Source: DATLMR01 sp964615905 (lineage in GTDB: Bacteria; Acidobacteriota; Blastocatellia; UBA7656). From it: a stretch of 64,000 nt of DNA. The notes under the pieces are model-generated. The model was not told where the DNA came from. It saw only the letters and a program-made list of their open reading frames with translations, and did no database searches. The DNA lies in NCBI GenBank assembly GCA_964615905.1, contig CAZTUB010000002.1:620001-684000 (forward strand), written 5' to 3'. How positions within the stretch are numbered: the stretch's first letter is position 1; each line of letters starts with the position of its first letter. The position numbers were made by a program, and so were the translations under genes. Shown piece after piece: positions 8,606 to 16,289 of this stretch.

Positions 8606-9619
8606 ATGAAAAGACTGGTTGCCCTGCTTCTTTTCGCGTTCTTTGTTTCGCCCGCGCTACAGGGTCAGGAGAAAGAGCCGCCGCCCCCTCCACCGCCGCC
8701 GCCTCGCGTATACACGGGGGAGCGACCGAAGGTAATCAGAAAGTCCGGCGGCGTGCTGCAAAGTCAGGCCCTGAGCAAGCCCGCGCCCGCCTATCCGCCG
8801 CTGGCAAAAGCCGCTGCTGTATCCGGCGCGGTTGTGGTCGAAGTGACCATAGATGAAGAAGGCAACGTGACCGCTTCGAAGGCCTTGACGGGTCACCCGC
8901 TGCTCAGAGATGCCGCTGTCGACGCGGCGAAAGGGTGGAAGTGGAACCCGACTAAGCTTTCGGGAACGCCTGTAAAAGTAATAGGCACGATCACCTTCAA
9001 CTTCACCCTGACTCGTCCCGTGACGGAAATAGAAATCGCCGATTTGGAAGAAGCCGTGCGTAAAAACCCCGGCTCAGCCGAAGCCCGCTTCAAGCTCGGA
9101 GAGGCATACTACCGCGCCGAAAAACCGGCCGAAGCCGAGACCGAATTCCGCGAGGCCCTGAAGATCGACCCTGCTTACGGGGAAGCTCACTACAAGCTGG
9201 GTCTTGCGCTGATAGTATTGAAGCGCTTTTCGGAATCGGTGAATGCATTCAGCGAAGCGATAAAGCTCAGCCCCGATTATGCTGAAGCGTTCGTGGGACT
9301 GGGTCTGTCCAACGTAGGGCTTGAGCAATACGAAGAGGCAAGCGCGGCTTTTAAGAAGGCGAGGGCGCTTGCTCCGAAGGCGGGCGAGCTTTATGTCTAC
9401 ATGAGCCTGACCTATTCCGCGATGGGGCGTACAGAGGATGCGCTCTCTGCGTTGAAAGAGGGGGTAAAAGCGGCCCCCGGCCACATGGAGCTTCATTACA
9501 TGCTGGGAAGATACTATATTCAGGCAGGCGATAAGAAAGCGGCGATGGAAGAGTATGATATATTGAAAAAGGCCGCCCCCGCGCTCGCCGAGTCGCTGCT
9601 TAAAGAGATAAATCGGTGA
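8606..9619 (+). CDS. Secreted TonB C-terminal domain / TPR protein
   Basis: A 337-residue protein starting at ATG 8606 after CGGAGG. It has a signal peptide (RLVALLLFAFFVSPALQG), then a run of nine prolines. A TonB C-terminal-like domain (about residues 55-140) follows, with APAYPPLAKAAAVSGAVVVEV and WKWNPTKLSGTPVKV. About five TPR motifs (residues 150-330) come last, e.g. AEARFKLGEAYYRAEKPAEA. The combination suggests a periplasmic scaffold or energy-transduction adaptor rather than a classic TonB, which would have an N-terminal anchor. Such TonB-domain/TPR proteins are frequent in acidobacterial genomes. Confidence 0.85.
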   Translation: MKRLVALLLFAFFVSPALQGQEKEPPPPPPPPPRVYTGERPKVIRKSGGVLQSQALSKPAPAYPPLAKAAAVSGAVVVEVTIDEEGNVTASKALTGHPLLRDAAVDAAKGWKWNPTKLSGTPVKVIGTITFNFTLTRPVTEIEIADLEEAVRKNPGSAEARFKLGEAYYRAEKPAEAETEFREALKIDPAYGEAHYKLGLALIVLKRFSESVNAFSEAIKLSPDYAEAFVGLGLSNVGLEQYEEASAAFKKARALAPKAGELYVYMSLTYSAMGRTEDALSALKEGVKAAPGHMELHYMLGRYYIQAGDKKAAMEEYDILKKAAPALAESLLKEINR

Positions 9620-9672
9620 GCTGGGATTCAGGCGATGCAGGCTTAACAATCAACCTGACGGCGAGGTGCTAA

Positions 9673-10041
9673 ATGTTCCGATCATCTATCCCTGTTCTTC
9701 ACGTTAGCAACTCCACTGCGGCCGAAGAGTTCTATTGCAACCGGCTCGGTTTCACACGGCAGTTCGCCTACCGCGTCGATGAGACCAGACAGGACCCTTG
9801 CTATATGGGCTTGAGCCGCGATGGAGTGTGGTTGCACATCTCATCCTTTTCAGGCGATGGAGTATCCGGCGGGGTCGTCTACCTGATGGTCGACGATGTA
9901 GACGGCCTGCGCGCGGAGTTCGTCGCCAAAGGTGTACAGATTGATCTCGAACCTACGGATCAGACCTGGGGCAACCGCGAGATGTACATAAAAGACCCGG
10001 ACGGCAACAGCATTCGTTTCGCCCGTGAAGGCAGCAGCTAA
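9673..10041 (+). CDS. VOC (glyoxalase/bleomycin-resistance) family protein
   Basis: A 122-residue protein with the paired beta-alpha-beta-beta-beta VOC layout. The first module begins PVLHVSNSTAAEEFYCNRLGF; the second contains VYLMVDDVDGLRAEF and ends MYIKDPDGNSIRF. The position of the usual second-module metal Glu is filled in the family by residues near REMYIKDPDG, so metal binding is possible. The function could be drug binding, a glyoxalase-like reaction or dioxygenase-like chemistry. It is the last host gene before tRNA-Pro. Confidence 0.85.
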   Translation: MFRSSIPVLHVSNSTAAEEFYCNRLGFTRQFAYRVDETRQDPCYMGLSRDGVWLHISSFSGDGVSGGVVYLMVDDVDGLRAEFVAKGVQIDLEPTDQTWGNREMYIKDPDGNSIRFAREGSS

Positions 10042-10141
10042 CGACCTGCGCGCCATACCGATTCGGCGACGGGAAGCGCATACGGTCATATAACTTTGAC
10101 AAGTCTAAGCGGCGGCGGGTAATATATGGCTTCTGTTTTAA

Positions 10142-10215
<74 letters not shown>

Positions 10216-10234
10216 TTTTTAAATTCAATAAATT

Positions 10235-10260
10235 AGCGGAAGCCGTCGCTTCCGCTTTTT
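10235..10260 (+). terminator. Rho-independent terminator of tRNA-Pro (element-borne)
   Basis: The stem AGCGGAAGC (10235-10243) pairs with GCTTCCGCT (10248-10256) around a 4-base loop, followed by a T run. It lies inside the island, so the element brought its own terminator to replace the displaced native one at 55968-55995. Confidence 0.85.
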
Positions 10261-10266
10261 CTTTGT

Positions 10267-10288
10267 TCACTCTTATGCTCACTCTTTG
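10267..10288 (+). promoter_or_regulatory. Candidate left arm-type integrase sites
   Basis: Two direct TCACTCTT motifs at 10267 and 10279, 12 bp apart, start about 50 bp inside attL. The first, TCACTCTTAT, recurs exactly at 55761-55770 inside the right end. The arrangement fits arm-type integrase binding sites; this is inference from the repeats and their position. Confidence 0.5.
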
Positions 10289-10467
10289 CATCGGCTTGGC
10301 TCAATCGTGTGAAGATGAGATCCTTGTTGAATTCTTTTCCACACTCTCAATAAGATAACCTTTGAAGTTTCTATCCTGTAGAGCGTTTATAGTAATGACT
10401 ACAGAGGATGTAGAAGATAGGGCCAACGTAAGCTATAGAAGGCACTCTGTTTTAGAGGTTATCAAAC

Positions 10468-11406
10468 ATGACGAAGGGTAATATTATTAAACTGAACTTT
10501 TATAATGCCCTGCAATTCTCAATAAAATTTAATAGTGCAGGACTTATTCATTTTCTTACTGCTCGTTTCTTAGAGTTAAATCAATCCGACGAGAATTTTA
10601 TATCGTTGGATGATCATTCGGGCATCACCAGAGAGGTAATAAGTGACGCGCTAATTTGTAATGGCGAAAAAAATCTAGCGGGGTTTAATGACGCTACTGA
10701 AACTGATTTAAAACGTGCTCAAGCCAAAGCTGAAAGCGCAGAGGAGTTCATCCGCAAGAATTTCGAACCTTTTTTGAGAGATATAACGCAGGCTTTCATT
10801 CTTACATCTCTTTATGAAAGCAACCGTAAAGATATGAAAAAGATTCATCAGGATGTATTAAGAGAAATGTCTCGGAAAGTTGAAGAGGGCTTACAAAAAT
10901 GGGTGTTCAACCCTGGACCAGGTGGAAATACGAGAGATAGAATTTGGACGGATAAGTTGCTAAAGGAATTTGCTAAGAAGGTCGATGAACGATCTGAGTT
11001 GGCAAAGTACCTAAAGAAATATTTCGAGTCTAATGGGACGGACAGTGAGTGGGTCGAATGCTTGAAGAAATCAAATAAATATAAGCAACTTGCGTTTAAC
11101 TGTAATGAGAAGGCTTTGGATGAAGTACTGAAGCTTATTTCCCAAAGGTTAAATCCAGAGTATTGGAACTCTCTACTTAAAGAGAATTCTCTCTTTGCCG
11201 ATTTAAACACCTTTCGTCGGCACCACTATATTTCAAATGGTTTTCCTAGTGTAAGCAAGCTCAAACGATTATTGACTCCAAAGGCTTTCGCCTGTGAGTT
11301 GGCTGTGCGTGAACTGAATATAACAAGGTCAGAAGGGGAAGACTATAAAGTTGAGACACTTTTAAAAAAATACCAGAAGGCTAGAAAACTAGAGCGCGAA
11401 AGCTAA
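10468..11406 (+). CDS. Hypothetical protein, first gene of the island
   Basis: A 312-residue, AT-rich ORF with a Lys/Glu-rich, largely helical product. I recognise no family. The N-terminal part has hydrophobic helix-forming stretches (GLIHFLTARFLEL) and the middle is charged (residues 85-200). No membrane segment or signal peptide is seen. Its codon use is much more AT-rich than the flanking host genes. It sits between attL and the excisionase-like gene, a common place for regulators or anti-phage cargo of integrative elements, but nothing in the sequence fixes its role. Confidence 0.7.
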   Translation: MTKGNIIKLNFYNALQFSIKFNSAGLIHFLTARFLELNQSDENFISLDDHSGITREVISDALICNGEKNLAGFNDATETDLKRAQAKAESAEEFIRKNFEPFLRDITQAFILTSLYESNRKDMKKIHQDVLREMSRKVEEGLQKWVFNPGPGGNTRDRIWTDKLLKEFAKKVDERSELAKYLKKYFESNGTDSEWVECLKKSNKYKQLAFNCNEKALDEVLKLISQRLNPEYWNSLLKENSLFADLNTFRRHHYISNGFPSVSKLKRLLTPKAFACELAVRELNITRSEGEDYKVETLLKKYQKARKLERES

Positions 11407-11537
11407 TATAGCCTTAATGCCTTATTCTCTTTCCCCAGTTAGAATTCACGATAGCGCTTTCGCATAAAACCAGCCTGCGTACTATTAAACCTGCGCGAAA
11501 AACTTCCATTTCGCTTAAAAGCCTACGTTTTAGCGAT

Positions 11538-11579
11538 CTTTTTGCGCATTTTTCAATTAATACTGGAATGCGCAAAAAG
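11538..11579. promoter_or_regulatory. 13-bp inverted repeat upstream of the excisionase-like gene
   Basis: CTTTTTGCGCATT (11538-11550) is the perfect reverse complement of 11567-11579, with a 16-base spacer. It lies 70 bp upstream of the HTH gene and is a plausible operator for a dimeric regulator; an AT-rich terminator for the preceding gene is the alternative. Confidence 0.45.
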
Positions 11580-11648
11580 CAAGTATTATGGTGAAACCGT
11601 AAGCAAAAAGGGATAACCGAATTTACATGAAAGAAAGGATCTGGAGAA

Positions 11649-11864
11649 ATGGGAGTCTCAGAGAAAGATAGAGTAACACTTAGCGAAGCGGAATTTTGCA
11701 AAGCAGTTGGAATCAGTAGAACGACCGCTTGGCGTCAGAGAAATGCGGGCAAGCTTCCCCATTGCCGCATTGGGGATAAAATCCTTTATCTACCCCGACA
11801 TGTCGAAGAATTCCTTACTTCTTGTGAATGTCCAGCTTTTAAACTACACCGCAAAAATGAATAG
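11649..11864 (+). CDS. Excisionase/AlpA-like helix-turn-helix protein
   Basis: A 71-residue protein starting at ATG 11649 with GGAG just upstream. It carries a MerR-type (HTH_17-like) helix-turn-helix: EAEFCKAVGISRTTAWRQRN, then KLPHCRIGDKILYLPRHVEEFL. This is the usual layout of excisionases and AlpA-like recombination directionality factors, with the recognition helix around TTAWRQR. Its place near attL, far from the integrase but inside the same element, supports a role in excision or early-gene control. Confidence 0.8.
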   Translation: MGVSEKDRVTLSEAEFCKAVGISRTTAWRQRNAGKLPHCRIGDKILYLPRHVEEFLTSCECPAFKLHRKNE

Positions 11865-11916
11865 GAAGACAAAGTTGAATTTTATGTAGCGCTGGTTTTC
11901 TAAGGCAGGAGATGAG

Positions 11917-14319
11917 ATGCAAAATTCGCTTGATTATGCTTACTCCTATTATAGACAACAATGGATGCCAATTTACTTACCTTCTAGGTCAAAGAAGCCT
12001 GGCCGCATCAATTGGCAAAATGAGCGATTGAAAGAAGAAGACCTCCCGACATACTTTAGCAAAGAAGTGAACATTGGGCTTCTGCTTGGTGAACCTTCCA
12101 ATGGACTCTGTGATGTTGATCTAGATTGTAAAGAGGCAGTAATCCTTGCTCGAGAATTCTTGCCCGAAACATGCCGAAAGAGCGGGCGGGAAACCTCACC
12201 ACAATCCCACTGGTGGTACTATTCAAAAGGGTTAGCCACATGTAGATACGAAGACACTCTACTTCGGGGCTCGAAAGAGCGGGCGATGATTGTTGAAATC
12301 CGCAGCAATGGCGGCCATACCCTCGTGCCACCAAGTATTCACCCAAGCGGTGACAAATATATTTGGAACGAAGAAGGTGAGCCGGCTGAAGTATCAAACC
12401 AACTGCTGCTTTCTTCGGTTAGCAAGCTTGCCGCCTGTAGCCTAATTGTTCGCCATTGGATCAGAGGAAAGCGTCATAATCTTGCTCTTGCCTTAGCTGC
12501 AACATTGCTACGCTCAGGCTGGTCGATTGAGGATGTCAAGAATTTTATCGTGGCTGCAGGCCGAACAGCAGGAGACGAAGAACTCAACGACAGGCAACAA
12601 GCTATTCGCGACACCTATAAGCGGCTTTTACAATACGAATCGATAACAGGCTTTAGTCGTCTAAGCGAGCTTTTGCCCAAAGATATAATTGAATCCGTTA
12701 CTAAATGGCTTAACCTGCCTAAGCTTTCAATTCACGCTCAAGCTCTTGAACTCACCTCCCTAGACGAGAGAAATATTAAAATTAGACCTTCCAAAGCTAC
12801 CTTACTCATTACCCTTGCGTCAGAAGTTGAATTGTTCCACACGCCAGATGGTGAGGCTTTTGGTCGCATACAGGTTAATGGGCATTATGAAGTCTGGCCT
12901 CTTAGATCAAAGTCTTTTCGTAAATGGTTATCACATAGGTTCTTTACAGATTATGAGAAGGCACCTGGCAGCCAGCCCTTGATGGATGCTCTTACTGTTC
13001 TTGAAGGGAAAGCACTATTTTCTGGCCCTGAGAGAAACCTCAATACAAGACTAGCAGAATATGAAGGGGCAGTTTACCTAGACCTTGCAAACAATGGATG
13101 GAATGCTATAGAGATCACTCCTGGGCAGTGGCGTATAGTTGATTCTCCTCCTGTATTTTTTCGCAGGACTGCTGGAATGCTTCCACTTCCTGAGCCTATA
13201 CCATGCAATTCGATCGAGATTCTGCGGCAATTTATAAACATTAGATCCGATGAAAGTTGGGCGCTGTTAATGGGCTGGCTCATCGGCGCATTTAGCCCAA
13301 GAGGGCCTTACCCACTGCTCGTTTTACATGGAGAGCAAGGCTCCGCAAAGAGTACTACTGCAAGGGTGCTTCGGTCACTAATTGATCCTAATTCAGCAGG
13401 CCTAAGAAGCGAGCCCAGAGATGCTCGCGACTTAATGATCGCGGCGAAGAATGGGTGGGTGATTTCTTTGGATAACCTCTCTAGCATGTCTGTGTGGCTG
13501 AGCGACGCACTGTGCCGGCTCTCTACAGGAGGAGCCTTCGCTACTCGCGAATTGTACTCGGACGCTGATGAAGTGCTGTTTGAGGCTAAGCGACCAGTGA
13601 TACTCAACGGTATAGAAGAGCTCGCTACCAGAGGAGACCTGCTGGATCGATCAATGATCATTTACTTACCTGCAATATCAGAAGACATCCGAAAGCCGGA
13701 GTCATTGTTCTGGAAGGAATTTGAACATATCCGGCCACAGATGCTTGGAGCATTACTTAGTGCAGTCGGTACTGCATTGGGCAACAATGATTCTATAAAA
13801 TTAGCTCGGTTGCCCCGCCTCGCAGACTTCGCAATCTGGGCAACTGCTGCAGAGTCTGCTCTGGGCTTGAGTTCAAATCAATTTATCAATGCATATACAA
13901 ACAACCGTGAAGCAGCAAATAGCCTTGCTCTTGATGCTTCACCTGTTGCAGCAGCGCTTATTTCGATGACAGAGGAGATTAAGGCCTGGTCAGGAACAGC
14001 GACCCAGCTACTGGGAGAGCTAAACGAAAGGGTAGATGATAACACCAGGAAACAACAGGGTTGGCCTCGCAGGAGCAATACTCTTTCGAACAAGCTACGT
14101 AGGCTTGCGCCGAATCTCAGAGCTATGGGTGTAGAGCTTCAATTCGTGCAAGAAGGCCATAAGAAGACTCGGCTGATTGAAGTGCAAAAGATAGTGGAAA
14201 GACCGTCCGCATCGCCCGCTGGACAGCAACTATATGAAGAAAAGCAGGACAGCACGGGCGGTCTGCGGGGACAGGCGGGCGATTTTTCTCCTGCCGCGGA
14301 CAATCTCCTTAGGGGATGA
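11917..14319 (+). CDS. Bifunctional primase-polymerase / P-loop ATPase replication protein
   Basis: An 800-residue protein. The N-terminal ~200 residues form a Prim-Pol (archaeo-eukaryotic primase-like) domain: GLCDVDLD (D66, D68) gives the metal-binding Asp pair, QSHWWYY the following His, and GGHTLVPPSIHPSG the conserved basic/His region. A linker follows. The C-terminal half is a phage/plasmid helicase-like ATPase with Walker A GEQGSAKST (about 471-479), Walker B-like WVISLDNLS and an arginine region near LATRGDLLDRS. This fusion is typical of satellite and integrative element replication initiators, so the island may replicate after excision. Confidence 0.88.
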   Translation: MQNSLDYAYSYYRQQWMPIYLPSRSKKPGRINWQNERLKEEDLPTYFSKEVNIGLLLGEPSNGLCDVDLDCKEAVILAREFLPETCRKSGRETSPQSHWWYYSKGLATCRYEDTLLRGSKERAMIVEIRSNGGHTLVPPSIHPSGDKYIWNEEGEPAEVSNQLLLSSVSKLAACSLIVRHWIRGKRHNLALALAATLLRSGWSIEDVKNFIVAAGRTAGDEELNDRQQAIRDTYKRLLQYESITGFSRLSELLPKDIIESVTKWLNLPKLSIHAQALELTSLDERNIKIRPSKATLLITLASEVELFHTPDGEAFGRIQVNGHYEVWPLRSKSFRKWLSHRFFTDYEKAPGSQPLMDALTVLEGKALFSGPERNLNTRLAEYEGAVYLDLANNGWNAIEITPGQWRIVDSPPVFFRRTAGMLPLPEPIPCNSIEILRQFINIRSDESWALLMGWLIGAFSPRGPYPLLVLHGEQGSAKSTTARVLRSLIDPNSAGLRSEPRDARDLMIAAKNGWVISLDNLSSMSVWLSDALCRLSTGGAFATRELYSDADEVLFEAKRPVILNGIEELATRGDLLDRSMIIYLPAISEDIRKPESLFWKEFEHIRPQMLGALLSAVGTALGNNDSIKLARLPRLADFAIWATAAESALGLSSNQFINAYTNNREAANSLALDASPVAAALISMTEEIKAWSGTATQLLGELNERVDDNTRKQQGWPRRSNTLSNKLRRLAPNLRAMGVELQFVQEGHKKTRLIEVQKIVERPSASPAGQQLYEEKQDSTGGLRGQAGDFSPAADNLLRG

Positions 14320-14404
14320 GGAAAAGGCCTATGGAGTTTCTAAATACCTGAGAATAGGTCCTCAGGATCAGGAATCGGTGGGTGCGGACGATGCGGACGA
14401 TCAA

Positions 14405-14560
14405 ATGCGCAACTCTTATTTCAATATTGAAGAGGTTTTTTTTGCCTGTGTAGCGTGCAGTAGCGAGTTCGAATTGGCCTCAGAGCTTCACATCAAACGA
14501 AATCTGCTGTGCGCGGCCTGTGCCACCGAGCGTACATTATTTGTCAGTGAAGATACATAA
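14405..14560 (+). CDS. Small zinc-ribbon protein
   Basis: 51 residues from ATG 14405; the frame stays open back to 14234, overlapping the replication gene, but the conserved part starts here. Two knuckles, CVAC and CAAC, are 20 residues apart and suggest a zinc ribbon. The stop TAA overlaps the ATG at 14560 by one base, so it is coupled to the next gene. The start is uncertain. Confidence 0.5.
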   Translation: MRNSYFNIEEVFFACVACSSEFELASELHIKRNLLCAACATERTLFVSEDT

Positions 14561-14577
14561 TGAAGGAGAATGCAGCA

Positions 14578-14985
14578 ATGAAGAAAAAAGATACTACCCC
14601 AGTGCTAGGACAGATGTCATTGCCACAAAAAAATAATGAGGTGCTGGCCCCTAAGATACAGCCCGTGCAGGGACAGATCGAGTTTAAGTATGTAAAGTGT
14701 GGCCACACTAACTGCCATTGCGTGAGTGGTAAAGGGCATGGGCCTTACACATACATCCGCAGGCAGGCTGATGGTAAGAGAGCTCGAACGTATATAAGGA
14801 AAGAACAGACAGAGGTGGTAATTAAGGCCGCCTCACAGCACAAAGCAAGTTGTGAGAAGGCCCATAGGGAAAGGCATCAGTGGAAGGACTTACTCGCGGA
14901 GATAAAGGGCGCTGAAAGACAGCACCGAATCGCGATACGAAATCTTAAGGGGAACACGGATGAAAAGAGAAAACGAGAAGCCTAG
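14578..14985 (+). CDS. DUF6788-like protein
   Basis: 135 residues from ATG 14578, chosen because AAGGAG (14563-14568) is 9 bp upstream; an ATG at 14560 is also in frame. The core KCGHTNCHC then HGPYTYIRRQADGKRARTYIRKE matches the DUF6788 pattern (Cys/His cluster followed by an aromatic-rich sheet and a Gly-Lys turn). The rest is a basic coiled helix (residues 85-135). This family is common on integrative elements and near transposases; its function is unknown, though nucleic-acid binding is likely. Confidence 0.7.
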   Translation: MKKKDTTPVLGQMSLPQKNNEVLAPKIQPVQGQIEFKYVKCGHTNCHCVSGKGHGPYTYIRRQADGKRARTYIRKEQTEVVIKAASQHKASCEKAHRERHQWKDLLAEIKGAERQHRIAIRNLKGNTDEKRKREA

Positions 14986-16024
14986 GGCTGAACAAAAACA
15001 ACAGAATGCTAATGAGATGCAAGGGCTTCTAGAGCTACAACCCGAGGCGCCAACACCCATACAGCAGGCCACCCAAGGGGCCTCTAGAGTGGGTGGTTCT
15101 AAGATTGATAGCCTAGATACGAACTCACTCAACGCACGCTGGGCGTTAGAGAAGTGGTCAGTAGTCCGCGAGCTATGGCGAGCGCAATATCAGATGGCTA
15201 CCTATTACATGAAACCTGAAGGGGGCAGCCACAGTCTTGAAGAGGCCATTAGGATGGCCAGCATTGAGCTTGGCGAGGGAACGATGCTTGAGGAAGAGAT
15301 GGAACGTATCTGTTCTGGTAATGTAGATTCGATCAGTTGGTATGGGCTGGACAGGGTGTTCCGCGCAAAGCCTTCTTACGCTCAAAAGATATGGGAGGAA
15401 GTCAAAGAGCAAGCTCTGAACGATTTCATTGGCGGCCACTTCGCTGCCGAGATGTTCGAACACACGGACTGGCAGAATAATGTCTGGAAACGGGCTCACT
15501 TTGTGGTGGTTTATGAAGAGATGACGGAAGCATATAAGCCACGAGATGCGATCGAGCAAACCATGGTGGAGATGGTTGCGGTGAACTTCTTTCTGTGGAG
15601 GCATTGGGTTACGGAGCACCTGCAGAGAGCCACAACAGAGCCACGATGTGAGAGCCAAGACTACAAGGAGTGGCGCAAGGACCGCAAGTATTCTCACATG
15701 CTGAACGGTAATATTGAGAGGCGAGAGTATAGCGGCCAATATTTGGATGGCGCTTGGGATATGCCCTACCAGAAAGTGGCAGAAGCTATTGGGCACGCAC
15801 TTGAGATGGCCGATAGATGTCGCAGAGCTTACCACGCATCTGTGAGATCTCTACGGGATTGGCGACGCTACTCGGTGCCTGTGACAATCAACAATCCTCA
15901 GCAGGTAAACATAGCCGCAGACGGAGGACAGCAGGTCAACGTACAAGAAGATAGAAAGAAAACAAAGGGTAGCAAGTCGAAGACTCCTGTTAGGTTAGAA
16001 AGATCAGTTCAAAATGAGACTTAG
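14960..16024 (+). CDS. Hypothetical protein of the mobility module
   Basis: 354 residues. The ATG at 14960 follows AAGGGGAACACGG and overlaps the previous gene by 26 bp, so the two are co-translated. The N-terminal ~45 residues are Gln/Glu-rich and disordered-looking. A helical, Trp-rich middle follows (WRHWVTEHLQRA, DYKEWRKDRKY). The tail has a short beta-like PVTINNPQQVNIAADGGQQ segment and a basic end. I do not recognise the family. The QQVNVA-type tail resembles extensions seen in phage terminase-small-subunit-like or replication accessory proteins, but this is weak. Confidence 0.6.
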   Translation: MKRENEKPRAEQKQQNANEMQGLLELQPEAPTPIQQATQGASRVGGSKIDSLDTNSLNARWALEKWSVVRELWRAQYQMATYYMKPEGGSHSLEEAIRMASIELGEGTMLEEEMERICSGNVDSISWYGLDRVFRAKPSYAQKIWEEVKEQALNDFIGGHFAAEMFEHTDWQNNVWKRAHFVVVYEEMTEAYKPRDAIEQTMVEMVAVNFFLWRHWVTEHLQRATTEPRCESQDYKEWRKDRKYSHMLNGNIERREYSGQYLDGAWDMPYQKVAEAIGHALEMADRCRRAYHASVRSLRDWRRYSVPVTINNPQQVNIAADGGQQVNVQEDRKKTKGSKSKTPVRLERSVQNET

Positions 16025-16289
16025 TGATGGGTCTAGTAGGGTTCTTTTTGATGAGGATAGATAATGATGCTCAGGGTGAAGAAACCTGGAACGAATCTGG
16101 CTTGAAGGTAGTGCGGGAGGCGCTGTAGATCCCTAAAATGCAAATGTGAGAACGGAGCTGTAAGTTTTGCCACGGTGCCTAACTTTTTCACTGATCTTCA
16201 CTCACGTCCGCCGCAACCTGCAATATTGCAGTCTTAAGGACAATGTAGGCTGAACTGCGACGATTCCAGTCTCGAACGCGTAAGAAACC

